Positions 1 to 9,842 of a DNA stretch of 64,000 bases are shown here, one piece after another (positions within the stretch are counted from its first letter, which is position 1; the number at the start of each line of letters is the position of its first letter). Under the pieces are notes generated by a model that saw nothing but the letters and a program-made list of their open reading frames with translations, was not told the origin of the DNA and did no database searches. A program made the translations under genes and the position numbers. This stretch comes from Bactericera cockerelli (taxonomy: Eukaryota; Arthropoda; Insecta; Hemiptera; Triozidae), in NCBI GenBank assembly GCA_024516035.1, contig CM044959.1, positions 27,306,605-27,370,604 of the forward strand, given 5' to 3'.

Positions 1-573
1 AATTCAAATCGGGTGAATTTTCTCTTATATCCAGGTTCGATCTTAATATAGTTTGACTTTTAGCACTAGACTATGTCAGGCAGGTAGCTTCCAGACTATT
101 AAAATGCATTGATTAATACTCTTTCTTATTGACAACGTAAGTATATAAATTTGTGATTTTGAGGCTCTCTTCTAGTATACCTAATATCTATCTATGTATA
201 TACGATACTTGAGTAGCTGTTAGAGGTAGCTCCAGTCTGCACCCAAGTACCACTATACAGCGACCTGAGCACAAAGTCACATCTTCTCTTCATTAGCGGC
301 CCTATTGTTGACATAATTTCCGCTTCTGTTCTTCACATCTCTACTTTCCGATGTGGTTTCTGATTGTTTTTCTTCCCGACCTGAGCGAACACTAATGAGG
401 TTCCATTGCGTGCAGCATCGCTGCCAGTGGCGACGCTTCCTGCCTCTGGGTCAACGGTTCGACTCTCGTTTGGGAAACTGATTCTAGAGATGAAACAGAA
501 CCTAGAAAACTAACTGATAACCGTACAATTTTTTTCATTGATTGTCAATCAATACTTTACACACAAAAAAATT
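1..573. other. No gene or repeat recognised
   Basis: This stretch is AT-rich. Positions 230-480 are somewhat more GC-balanced. The minus strand there has short open stretches, but I could not pair them with convincing splice sites. Nothing else is supported. Confidence 0.5.
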
Positions 574-749
574 CACCATTCAAATTCTAATTCTCGTGAC
601 GCTGGCTTTTCCCGGCCCCACTCAGTCTGGGTGAGGTCAATGTGAGTAGCAGGTTTGTGAGTTTCCTGCGAATGGAGGGTAAAACTCCCGTCGTGATATG
701 ACCATGGCAGTTGAAAGCGACGTTAAAACCCCACTTAAAAAAAAAAAAA
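574..749 (+). mobile_element. 5'-truncated copy of the 5S-derived SINE family
   Basis: This segment matches the 3' body shared by copies near 22.2, 39.3, 47.7, 51.3, 51.6 and 61.9 kb: a CCGGCCCCACTCAGTCTGGG block, a GTAGCAGGTTTGTGAGTTTC block, and an end in CGTTAAAACCCCACTT followed by about 13 A. The 5S-like head seen in other copies is missing. The A tail runs straight into the 72-bp minisatellite. Confidence 0.7.
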
Positions 750-750
750 T

Positions 751-1616
751 CATTCACAGATTGTTTCATCGACTCACTGACTGCTGTATCTTGCACATCT
801 ACACACTAAAAGCACTCATATTCACTCACAGATTGTTTCATCGACTCACTGACTGCTGTATCTTGCACATCTAATACACACTAAAAGCACTCATATTCAC
901 TCACAGATTGTTTCATCGACTCACTGATTGCTGTATCTTGCACATCTACACACCAAAAGCACTCATATTCACTCACAGATTGTTTCATCGACTCACTGAT
1001 TGCTGTATCTTGCACATCTACACACTGAAAGCACTCATATTCACTCACAGATTGTTTCATCGACTTACTGACCGCTGTATCTTGCACATCTACACACCAA
1101 AAGCACTCATATTCATACACAGATTGTTTCATCGACTCACTGACTGCTGTATCTTGCACATCTACACACTAAAAGCACTCATATTCACTCACAGATTGTT
1201 TCATCGACTCACTGACTGCTGTATCTTGCACATCAACACACTAAAAGCACTCATATTCACTCACAGATTGTTTCATCGACTCACTGATTGCTGTATCTTG
1301 CACATCTACACACTAAAAGCACTCATATTCACTCACATATTGTTTCATCGACTCACTGACTGCTGTATCTTGCACATCAACACACTAAAAGCACTCATAT
1401 TCACTCACAGATTGTTTCATCGACTCACTGACTGCTGTATCTTGCACATCTACACACTAAAAGCACTCATTTTCACTCACGGATTGTTTCATCGACTCAC
1501 TGACTGCTGTATCTTGCACATCTACACACTAAAAGCACTCATATTCACTCACAGATTGTTTCATCGACTCACTGATTGCTATATCTTGCACATCTACACA
1601 CTGAAAGCACTCATAT
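751..1616. repeat. 72-bp minisatellite, about 12 copies
   Basis: Twelve head-to-tail units of 72 bp, each holding CAGATTGTTTCATCGACTCA and TGCTGTATCTTGCACATC. Units differ by a few substitutions. Since 72 is a multiple of three and the unit lacks stops in one frame per strand, it creates long open frames on both strands (plus 908-1654, minus 881-1159). I read these as by-products of the period, not genes. Confidence 0.9.
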
Positions 1617-2290
1617 ACTGCACATGCAGTGAAAGCACGCAGAAAGAAAAGTGACGGGATAATACAGAGGATAGAAAGTAAAAGGGGAAAGTTCGAGGGA
1701 GAATAACACTAGGAGTTTTCTTTGTGGTGTGAGGAAAAACTCGAAGGACTAATATAGGGGTTGAACTCACCCGGGGGAGCCGGGGAGGGGGAAGAAAAGA
1801 ATCGAGTCTAAAAATAGAAAATAGAATAAGAATAGACATAGGGGTGAGGACTGAGGAGGGAGGGAGCTTTCTCTTCCTTGTAAATGGGAATTTTTTCCAT
1901 GTGAAAGTTCCCGTCCCGCGCAAAGCATGGTGAAATGATGCCCCGATGAGGAATAATGTAATATTTTATAGTCCTCCATTTACAGCGAGAGTCGAGAAAC
2001 TTTTTCCTTGTAAAAATAGTGCTCAGTGTTTCATAAACTGTGCCCGACTTTCCAGAAGTTAGGGTTTTACAAATTCTAGAAAGGTTAGGTTTTATAACAG
2101 GAGTGATGCAGCAATTAGTGAAACACGCCTTTCTAAAACTCAAGACTCGAACTAGTGACAATGAGTTAACCAACAGTCCAAGGAGAGTAAGTGGAAGGTA
2201 TGAAGAGTTATTGTGCCTCCTCCTGAACTTTTCAACAACTCATCCTCTTCAACTTTCTTCTTCTTCTTTCACCATGCCTTTTCCCAAACC
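1617..2290. other. No gene recognised; partly purine-rich
   Basis: Positions 1640-1870 are purine-rich on the plus strand, which explains the Ser/Pro/Leu-rich minus-strand open frames. No splice-bounded coding segment or repeat family member was recognised. Confidence 0.5.
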
Positions 2291-2416
2291 TATGTATGTA
2301 CTAGGGTCGGTTATGTAGGTACTAGGGCCGGTTATGTAGGTACTAGGGCCGGTTATGTAGGTACCAGGGCCGGTAATGTAGGTACTAGGACCGGTAATGT
2401 AGGTACTAGGGCCGGT
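2291..2416. repeat. 21-bp minisatellite, six copies
   Basis: Six contiguous 21-bp units, consensus TATGTAGGTACTAGGGCCGGT, with one to three changes per unit. The period is a multiple of three, so both strands stay open (VGTRAGY on plus, ITGPSTY on minus). I infer simple tandem duplication, not a gene. Confidence 0.9.
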
Positions 2417-2770
2417 AATGGTCAACTTCGCCCACAGCAAATTTACAGAACACAATTCCGATGCTCAATAGTCAATAGCTGATGTTATGAAGAAGATTTT
2501 TGTTCTCTCTTGAGTAACAAATGAACAATTGAAAACTAACCATTGCCATTTATTCTTGAATTTCAGTTCAGAAAAGTCCCTTCTCCATACCATGCGTGCA
2601 ATGACCAATTAAAAATTTATCTACTGTGTTTATACGTATTGGTGAAAGTGACCATTCACATGAAGATTTTTGTCCATATCAAGCAAACAGAATTCAGATC
2701 CAACAAGTTTTAAAAACTTATAGATGTATTTTAAATATATAACTTTATAAAGTTATATATTTTTTTATAT
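2417..2770. other. No gene or repeat recognised
   Basis: Unique-looking AT-rich sequence; nothing supportable was seen. Confidence 0.5.
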
Positions 2771-2911
2771 TAATTTGTGTTAATCACTTTCGTGGTATCA
2801 CAAATACTCAAACTTCCTTCACCAAATCTTCGCTGAACCCGGGACTTGTACCACCGACCTCCTCCAGGTCACAAGTCCGCCGCCTTATCGATCAAGCTAT
2901 TGAGGTCGGTC
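2771..2911 (-). mobile_element. tRNA-derived SINE, family A
   Basis: On the minus strand the head reads GACCTCAATAGCTTGATCGA, like a tRNA A box. It is followed by GGTCGGTGGTACAAGTCCCG, a diverged B box, and then a body ending near GTGATTAACACAAATT. Other copies of the same family lie near 20.0, 29.5, 30.3, 37.6, 57.9, 61.6 and 63.8 kb. An intact tRNA fold is not expected. Confidence 0.8.
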
Positions 2912-3463
2912 AGACCCAACAAGTTATTAGAACATGGAGATTTAAACAGTTTAAGAGAAAGACAAACTACGAAAAATGTTCTTGGAAGCTCGATGAATAT
3001 TTTAAGAAAAAAATAAAAGAAAAAAATCCCTATTAAAAAACTAGAGATAAAAACTAACATCTTAGAGTAACACAACTTACACAAGTTTTATTTTCAAGTT
3101 AGTAGTTACTTGCAAAATAACGGGGTTCCGTTATTAGAAATATGCAAATGCAAAGAACTTACCGAAAAGGATTGCATGTACAAACATTGTGTAGTAACAT
3201 AGTTTTTTACAACATGTTATAGCCTATCTAAGGCGCACGGCAGAGCGCCAGGCCAAGTTCCGGCCGCCAATAATACCCTTAATTCCTCGTTCACATGGTC
3301 GCAGGACTTCTAATTTTGAGTGAAGGTATATATAAAAATAAAATCAGTAGAAAACACACAATAAATGCAAATTTTCATTTTCAAAGGCTTCAAATCAGGG
3401 CTGCCAAAATCCCAAAATTCCTCGTTCTCGTGGTTGTAGAAACTTCCATCAGCCCTGCAGTAC

Positions 3464-3503
<40 letters not shown>

Positions 3504-4129
3504 GTTTTACGAACGCAACATTATTGATGATACGGCTAAAGAGGAAAGTGTTGAGTTCGCTTTAAAGGAAGAAAACAACAGAAACAAGTCAGTGTATTTG
3601 ACATGAAATCTTGCCAAGTTGATAAGGTGGAAAAAATATACAGGCTGCTACAAAATAATTGGATATCTTGAATAGGTATAGGTCCTTCACCATATATTTT
3701 AATAGATCTCATTACTTTTCTGGCTTGAACATTTTGGATCGGAACTTGGGCTATTTTTCACATATTTGTTTTTGTGGGGTAGTCTATACAGCACATACTT
3801 GTGCTTTTTCACGGATATTCTCATCAACACGAACACGCCTATAAGTCTGCTTTTTTTAAATAGGTCAAAAATGAACATATTTCTATCGACCAACATGATT
3901 TAGCATACTCATTCACTTATGACTAAATATGTAATAGTAATCTGCCAGGTACGTAATTAGTTATGAAGGATTGGTTTCGAAGCTCCTACTGTTAAAAATA
4001 AAAAAAAAACAAAACATATCTTTTTCCATCTCAAAATTTCAAGCTCTTCAAATAATGGGTCTAAAAATTCAGGTATAAAAATAATGGGAACTCAAACTCA
4101 TCATATTTACTGGGGATAAAAAAAGAGAA
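2912..4129. other. Intergenic DNA with a 38-bp poly-T run
   Basis: No coding exon recognised. Positions 3465-3502 are an uninterrupted T38 tract. It may be the A tail of a minus-strand retroposon, but I could not identify a body beside it. Confidence 0.5.
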
Positions 4130-4672
4130 AAGATCAAGAGGATTTGAAAAAGAGATTTACATAGGCAGAGCATCAATCAAAGATAACTTTGAAAATAAGA
4201 AAATACTAAATAATAAGGCCAGAGAAACACAAGAAGTGAAGATAAAAGATGAAATTGTAGAACTTAAAAGAAAATTGAGAAGAAGAATAAAGAGTGGAGG
4301 AAAAGAACAAATTTAGAAAAGAAAAAGTAGCGAGAGAGAACAAAAGGGAAGGAGGAAGCGTAGAGAGAAAAGAGAAAAATAATTAAGGAGGTATGTCAGA
4401 AGGAGAAAGTTGGGAGGGAAGGGAGGGTTGCTCGAGTATTTGGAGCGCGATACTTGGCAAGGAAAACGAGAAGAATTTGCAAAAAACTGTTTTATTCCTG
4501 AAATTTCATTGGGAGATGGGAAGAAACGGAGAGAATGAGATAGAGAGAGAGAGAATAAGGAAAATTGAGGCGGAAGGGAGCACGAAAATGAGAGAAAAGG
4601 AAGCAGAGAGGAAGTTGGGAAACTCAAAAGAAGATTGTTGAGAGAAAATTCGCTCGTTATTTTTATTAGACT
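4130..4672. repeat. Purine-rich low-complexity tract
   Basis: The plus strand is dominated by GA-rich runs such as GAGAGAGAGAGA and AAAAGAGAAAAG. This gives minus-strand frames rich in Ser, Leu, Phe and Pro (for example 4313-4690), which I do not regard as genes. Confidence 0.7.
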
Positions 4673-4674
4673 TC

Positions 4675-4931
4675 TTGTTTTCTCCCGCACCGAAATTTAG
4701 AAAATCTTCAACAAGATGGGCGGGGCGGATCAGAGGGGGGGGGTGTGAGTGGAGGACAGGCGGGGGATTATTAGTAGTTGGTCTCGAATTTCTCTCAGCA
4801 CTCAGGAGCGCGGTTCTCTCGTTAATTATTCCAGCGGGGCGGTATGGAGAGGACTAGTTCGCTGGTCCCTAGACACCTTGCAGACACGCGTGTTTCAAGC
4901 TAATGTAATATTTGGATTTTGGGTAAGGTAA
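4675..4931 (+). other. GC-richer island ending at a possible splice donor
   Basis: After kilobases of AT-rich DNA, 4700-4880 holds GGGCGGGGCGG, AGCGGGGCGG and several CpGs. It is followed by GGGTAAGGTAAGA at 4920-4931, which contains two overlapping consensus donors. The pattern fits a promoter plus a short non-coding first exon, but no coding frame supports it. Confidence 0.2.
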
Positions 4932-5759
4932 GATTCATAAAGAATAATCAGAAATAGCCTTTTGATATGCATGAGGTGTAATAAAAGGATGTCAGGCAGA
5001 TATAAGTTCCCTCCTCTCTCGAGTCCATTTTAATGGCACCCTATACTTTCATACTTTGAGTACTATGTCTGGCAGGCATTTTAACGAGTTTCTAGTTTAC
5101 GCTCTTTAGCAGAGTATTGTTGCAACAAGAGGGGGGGAAAGACGGTAGTGGATAAAGGAGAGGAGAGAGGAAAAGAGAGAAAGGAAGAGAAAGAGAAAAA
5201 GAAAGAAAGAGAGTACACTTGAAGGACTCTTCTCGGGTAGAGAGAAGTGGAAAGAAATTAAAAAATAAGCTTTCCGCTCTCTCTTGCACTCCGGCCTAGG
5301 GGGTTTGCTTCGTATTTGTTTTAATGAAGGGGTTCTATGATGCTTTCTCAGGGCTTTTAAAGAGCGCACCGAAACCCCGCCATTCATAGTAAACAACAAC
5401 TTCGCACTTTGATAAGACAGATTTTGAGCTGCACATAAGTTCAATATAGTCTTTGTTTTATTACGTCCTAATTAACGAAGATAATAATATTAATTCACAG
5501 TTTAAATTGAACCAGGATTTGGTCTATCGTGGTCACATATGAACTCTGAATTCATCGTACACAGCATAACAGCTTATTTTTACGATTCAACTAAGAGTTT
5601 GGAAGTTTGAAAATGCCGAAAGGTAGTCACAGTAAACACTGGCTTAATAAGTATTAGGAGCTTAATCATTAATCCATGAACGTATTAATCACGTTCGAGG
5701 ACGAACAGACCAAACTACGCGGAACATTACCACCATCCTCGTAAGTTGTGGTAACATTA
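4932..5759. other. No gene recognised; purine-rich 5118-5280
   Basis: A second GA-rich tract at 5118-5280 accounts for the minus-strand open frames. The remainder is unique AT-rich sequence with nothing recognisable. Confidence 0.5.
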
Positions 5760-5967
5760 TGTGCACTGGTAGTCAAGTGGTTAACACGCTAGTCTGGTAA
5801 TCCAGGTGGCGTAGGAATCCGTTGGTTCAAATCCCACCCAGTGCATGTATTTTTCCTCATTAATTTGAGTTAGGTGGTAGAAAATGCTTTGGGCATTCAC
5901 CTCGCCTGGTGGTAACCTTCCACTAAAGAGTGTTGTTGTTGTTGTTTTTTTTTTTTTTTTTTTTTTT
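5760..5967 (+). mobile_element. tRNA-derived SINE, family B
   Basis: The head reads GCACTGGTAGTCAAGTGGTT (A-box-like), then GGTTCAAATCCCACCCAGTG (B-box-like, with an acceptor-stem-like match back to the start). The body continues to a GTT repeat and a T-rich end at 5937-5967. A second copy is near 58.8 kb. A family C copy abuts it in the opposite orientation. Confidence 0.8.
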
Positions 5968-6238
5968 AAATATGAGTGTTTCACAGCCTTTTTTATTTCG
6001 TAGCCATGAAACAGGAGCTACTGTAGACGCTTGTGGTCTGTGCTGTAGCCTACCCATCCCGTAGTGACACAATACTTCCCATTTAGGTGCTGGGTCAACA
6101 CGAGCGCACCGGAAGGTATCCCTTACAAACAACTGTAACCTAATTAAGAATACAAATTTTTGTCAGCACGGGGCATCGAACCCGGGACCTTCCGCATGGC
6201 AAGTGAGTTCTTAACCACTGAACTATTCGTGCGCTCTA
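5968..6238 (-). mobile_element. tRNA-derived SINE, family C
   Basis: On the minus strand the head reads GCGCACGAATAGTTCAGTGG, then GGTCCCGGGTTCGATGCCCC (B box), followed by a body with CGGTGCGCTCGTGTTGACCC and GTAGCTCCTGTTTCATGGC. Related copies lie at 20.65-20.96 and 41.57-41.82 kb. Confidence 0.8.
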
Positions 6239-6570
6239 TTATAATTATTATTATAAGTTTTCTAGTAATACGAATAGTCAAACCGAGTATACGATGTAGG
6301 TACACTGTTACAATCATTGTGTAATGTTGCCAATAAAAAAACAAAAAAGTCTCTTTATTCGACTAGTCATATTCTACCATTTGGAGCTCGAAAAATTTTA
6401 GTTAGGTTTTACTGCCAAAGTTCAAAGACATAAAAAGTCATTTGGAGCTTTTAGGAGTGATAAATTTTTTCGATAAATAGAAATGCTTTTCTGTTCGAGC
6501 CCTTTTCAATTCACTACCTTTCTGTAATAGTTTTCCTAAGTACTTTTCATTCGAGAGGAGGGAACTCGGT
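6239..6570. other. No gene or repeat recognised
   Basis: Unique-looking AT-rich sequence. It includes a short ATTATTATTA run just beside the family C head. Confidence 0.4.
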
Positions 6571-7275
6571 GTAATAATTCTTTCTATAAATATCAATTTG
6601 CAATAGTGAAGACTCTTTCCTAAGTTCTTCGCTCTCCAATACACTCTAGTGAGAAATTGTTCGTGTTAGGTTCTCCCTAGAGCTATTAGAGAACGAAGTT
6701 TGCTCGTGTTAGGTTCTCACTAGAGCTATTAGAGAACGAAGTTTGCTCGTTAGATTCTCACTAGAGCTATTAGAGAACGAAGTTTGCTCGTTAGATTCTC
6801 ACTAGAACTATTAGAGAACGAAATTTGCTCGTTAGGTTCTCACTTTCTATAATTCTTTCTATAAATATCAATTTGCAATAGTGAAGACTCTTTCCTAAGT
6901 TTCTTCGCTCTCCAATACACTCTAGTGAGAAATTGTTCGTGTTAGGTTCTCCCTAGAGCTATTAGAGAACGAAGTTTGCTCGTGTTAGGTTCTCACTAGA
7001 GCTATTAGAGAACGAAGTTTGCTCGTTAGATTCTCACTAGAGCTATTAGAGAACGAAGTTTGCTCGTTAGATTCTCACTAGAACTATTAGAGAACGAAAT
7101 TTGCTCGTTAGGTTCTCACTAGAGCTATTAGAGAACGAAGTTTGCTCGTGTTAGGTTCTCACTTGAGCTATTAGAGAACGAAGTTTGCTCGTGTTAGGTT
7201 TTCACTAGAGCTATTAGAGAACGAAATTTGCTCGTGTTAGGTTCTCACTAGAGCCATTAGAGAACGAAGTTTGCT
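6571..7275. repeat. About 43-bp tandem array inside a larger duplication
   Basis: The unit reads GTTAGGTTCTCACTAGAGCT then ATTAGAGAACGAAGTTTGCT and CGT; 41-bp variants lack GT. A leader plus about four units (6571-6845) is repeated as leader plus eight units (6849-7275). The array therefore grew both by unit gain and by a segmental duplication of about 275 bp. Confidence 0.85.
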
Positions 7276-7436
7276 CACTTCTGTTTGATTTAGTATAAAA
7301 TCTCAAAATTGCCACGTGTATACAATGTGAACCAATCACGAAGAAGTGTTATGTCTATAATTGGCAGTGTATTTATGTAGTGTCAGTTTCAATGTCAGAA
7401 ACCCAACAATAAAAAAACCAATCTTCTTGTGCGGTC
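7276..7436. repeat. Segment related to the internal repeats of the 27.4-28.5 kb element
   Basis: Positions 7336-7371 read AATCACGAAGAAGTGTTATG then TCTATAATTGGCAGTG. This closely resembles the unit repeated three times inside the Harbinger-type element (CATTCACGAGGAAGTATTGT then GTCCATAATTGGCAGT). The LINE appears to have inserted beside or into a remnant of that family. Confidence 0.55.
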
Positions 7437-7771
7437 AATGATACATCCAGTTCCCTTTTCGCCGCGCGTCGTGTAACATTTCTAAATTTTGCTCCGCGTT
7501 TTTCTAATTTTTTCAGTGGAAATAATTTATAGACAGTTCAAATATTTTGCATAGGACTTTTATTATGCCTTATAAGGCATTTAGTAATGTGATTTGAGCT
7601 TTTCCGTGTATATATTCTTGTTTTTTCTTACTTTTTTAGTGTTGTACTGTGTCATTTGTAATTTTTTTCCTTTTGGTTGCCATGGCAACCGATAAACAAC
7701 AGTGTTAAATCTTTTCCATAACCTACTACTCTTTCAATTTTCTAACCTTCTGTTTCCTATTCTATTCAATC

Positions 7772-9251
7772 ATGTTTTCTGATGTAATTAAAAAATCTGT
7801 GTCTTATCGCCCGTCCTATGTTCCTTACAATGGTTACTCTAAAGGTCCGAGTCGACCATCCGCTCCTCATATCACGGATCTGTACCTCTCTAAGAAGTGT
7901 GGCTTTACGCTTCCCTTCGACCCCAGTGTTTCCATGGAGCAATATTTATGTGCTATTGGTGATTTGGTAGGTGACCAAAAATTGGTATTCGCTGGTAAGA
8001 ATAATGATGTCATAAAAATGTATCTCATTAATGAAATGGAAGTTGAAAAACTGTTTGAGCGTCACCCCCAGGTAAATATTAATGGCAAATTATTTACTAT
8101 AAGAAAGCTAGTTAACCATGGTCATAGGATTTTTCTCTGTAATACAGAACCTAGTATGCCTGATACCCTATTGATCAATGAACTTTCGAAGTACACGAAA
8201 GTTGTGTCACCCATGCAATTTGTTAATCTTGGTTGCCGTAACAACAGATTTACCCACTTACTAGGACTCAGGAGATGTGTTTTTGTAGAAGAGATTGAAA
8301 ATCTGCCCACTTCATTCAATATATTTTTCGACAGTGTAAACTATAAGATCTTTGTAGTTCTAGACAGAGTACGATGTTTTACATGCAATTTAGAAGGACA
8401 TGTATCCAAAAACTGCACTACTGAGTTACCTAGTGTTCAAAATCGTCTTGATACGATAAAATCTGGATCTGGAGATATGAGGACTAACCTTAATGTTGAA
8501 TCCATAGATAATTTACTCCCGAACTTCTCTAGCAGAACTGAGGTAACGAAGTTACCACCGAGTGACTCTGTGGCTTTCCCTAACCTTAGCTTACCTCCAC
8601 CTACTATTCCCCTGTTCTCCACGCCTCCCCCTCCCCCACCTCCTTCTTCTCCTCCCCCCACCACGGAATCTCCTAACACCACTACTGCCATCATTGAACA
8701 CTCTCCACTATCCCCTCCTAGTCAGGCTTTTGAACCAGTCTTCCCTACACCTGTAATTTCTTCTCAGAGTTCAGGGAGTTCTGATACTCAAGTTATTTCA
8801 AAGTCAGATGAGATGATGGTTGATATGTCATCCCAGAGCTCTACCGATTTTATCTCAAAAAAAACGGCAATCTTCTTCTTCCCCTTCTAGAATATCTGGG
8901 TTTGATAATAAAAAAATTATTAAGAAGACTCAGAATACAGAACTTGATTGCCTTCATCCTTTGATAGCTAGCTATGACACGTTCCTAGACACAAATGAAT
9001 TGGTATTTCTTATTGAGGACCTTAAAGGTAAGGGAAAAAAATTGGAAATAATTACTGATAGATATCTCATGGAACCTAAGGAAGTTCTGTCTGTGATTGG
9101 TCAGTTGTTCACCGAAAAGAGTCTGCCTAAAAAATTAAAAAACAGACTAAAAAATCTGTTCAAGTCTCTATCGTCTCAATTGAATAGTGAAGTTTACAAT
9201 GAGGATCAAGATGACAGTAATTCTGTTGATCTTGATGTGTCTGATGCATAA
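7772..9251 (+). pseudogene. LINE ORF1, gag-like nucleic-acid-binding protein, one frameshift
   Basis: ORF1 proteins of I-type LINEs coat the element RNA. The first frame (7772-8890) has one CCHC zinc knuckle, C-x2-C-x4-H-x4-C, starting at residue 202 (CFTCNLEGHVSKNC). A Pro-rich linker follows near residues 275-310. The frame then ends early. The next frame (8820-9251) continues a Lys/Ser-rich, then leucine-rich tail to a stop at 9249-9251. The switch lies at a run of eight A near 8861-8868, where seven would keep one frame. Only a +1 or -2 shift would connect them, so an A insertion is simpler than programmed -1 slippage. The start ATG at 7772 is the first in the long frame. Confidence 0.85.
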
Positions 9252-9842
9252 ATTATACAATAATACCAAACAATTTTTTTTTTTTTTTTTTTTTTGGTAT
9301 TCTACTAATCTACCTTAAATTTTCTCTTTATTTACCCTTCCCTTACATGCCTATGTATCTAGTAACCTTCTAAATGAGAACTCATTATACACGATTTGTG
9401 TGAGCTTACTTTATGGCGTTTTGCAATTGCGACTGTTACTATGAAACATATCTACAAATATTATATGTATTCTGCTTTAATGCAGTTGGTCCTAAATGTC
9501 CTAGGGGGAATATTCCTTCTGTGTGCCTGCTCGGGAGTACGATCTACTTCCGAGTCCTGGGACACGTCATGGTCTTGGTCCTTATACTATCCTTTATCAT
9601 GGTACGGCAATGCTTACATCCTTATAACAAAAAGAACATTTATGTGATGATCTTTAACGTCTACTCTGTGGGCTCCATAGTATGCTTGTTTCTCCGCTTT
9701 AGATATTGTCTACCAAAGATTCATAGGCATGTTTTTCATTTGTTTTTTTTTTTTTTTTTTTTATTATTATTATTTTTTTTATTATTATTATTTTTTTTTT
9801 TTTAAGGTTCTACTTTTCATTTGACGCATCACTATCAATACG
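9252..9842 (+). other. Spacer between LINE ORF1 and ORF2 with two T-rich tracts
   Basis: The spacer is unusually long at about 590 bp. It has a T tract near 9272-9296 and a T-rich stretch with ATT repeats at 9749-9803. A 130-codon open frame (9413-9805) runs into the second tract; its Phe/Leu tail simply translates the T run. It resembles no protein I know, so I treat it as non-coding. An inserted minus-strand retroposon is possible. Confidence 0.5.

Noticed and set aside
751..1616. CRISPR array
   Set aside because: The units are contiguous near-identical tandem copies with no unique spacers, in a eukaryotic context.
908..1654. 248-codon plus-strand ORF
   Set aside because: It is simply the translation of the 72-bp minisatellite; the opposite strand is open too, and there are no start or splice signals.
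5760..5860. Functional tRNA gene
   Set aside because: A and B boxes are visible but the cloverleaf is incomplete, and the sequence continues into a shared SINE body. The same applies to all other tRNA-like hits.
8860..8890. Programmed ribosomal frameshift in LINE ORF1
   Set aside because: The run A AAA AAA looks slippery, but -1 slippage leads to the wrong frame; a one-base insertion explains the break more simply.
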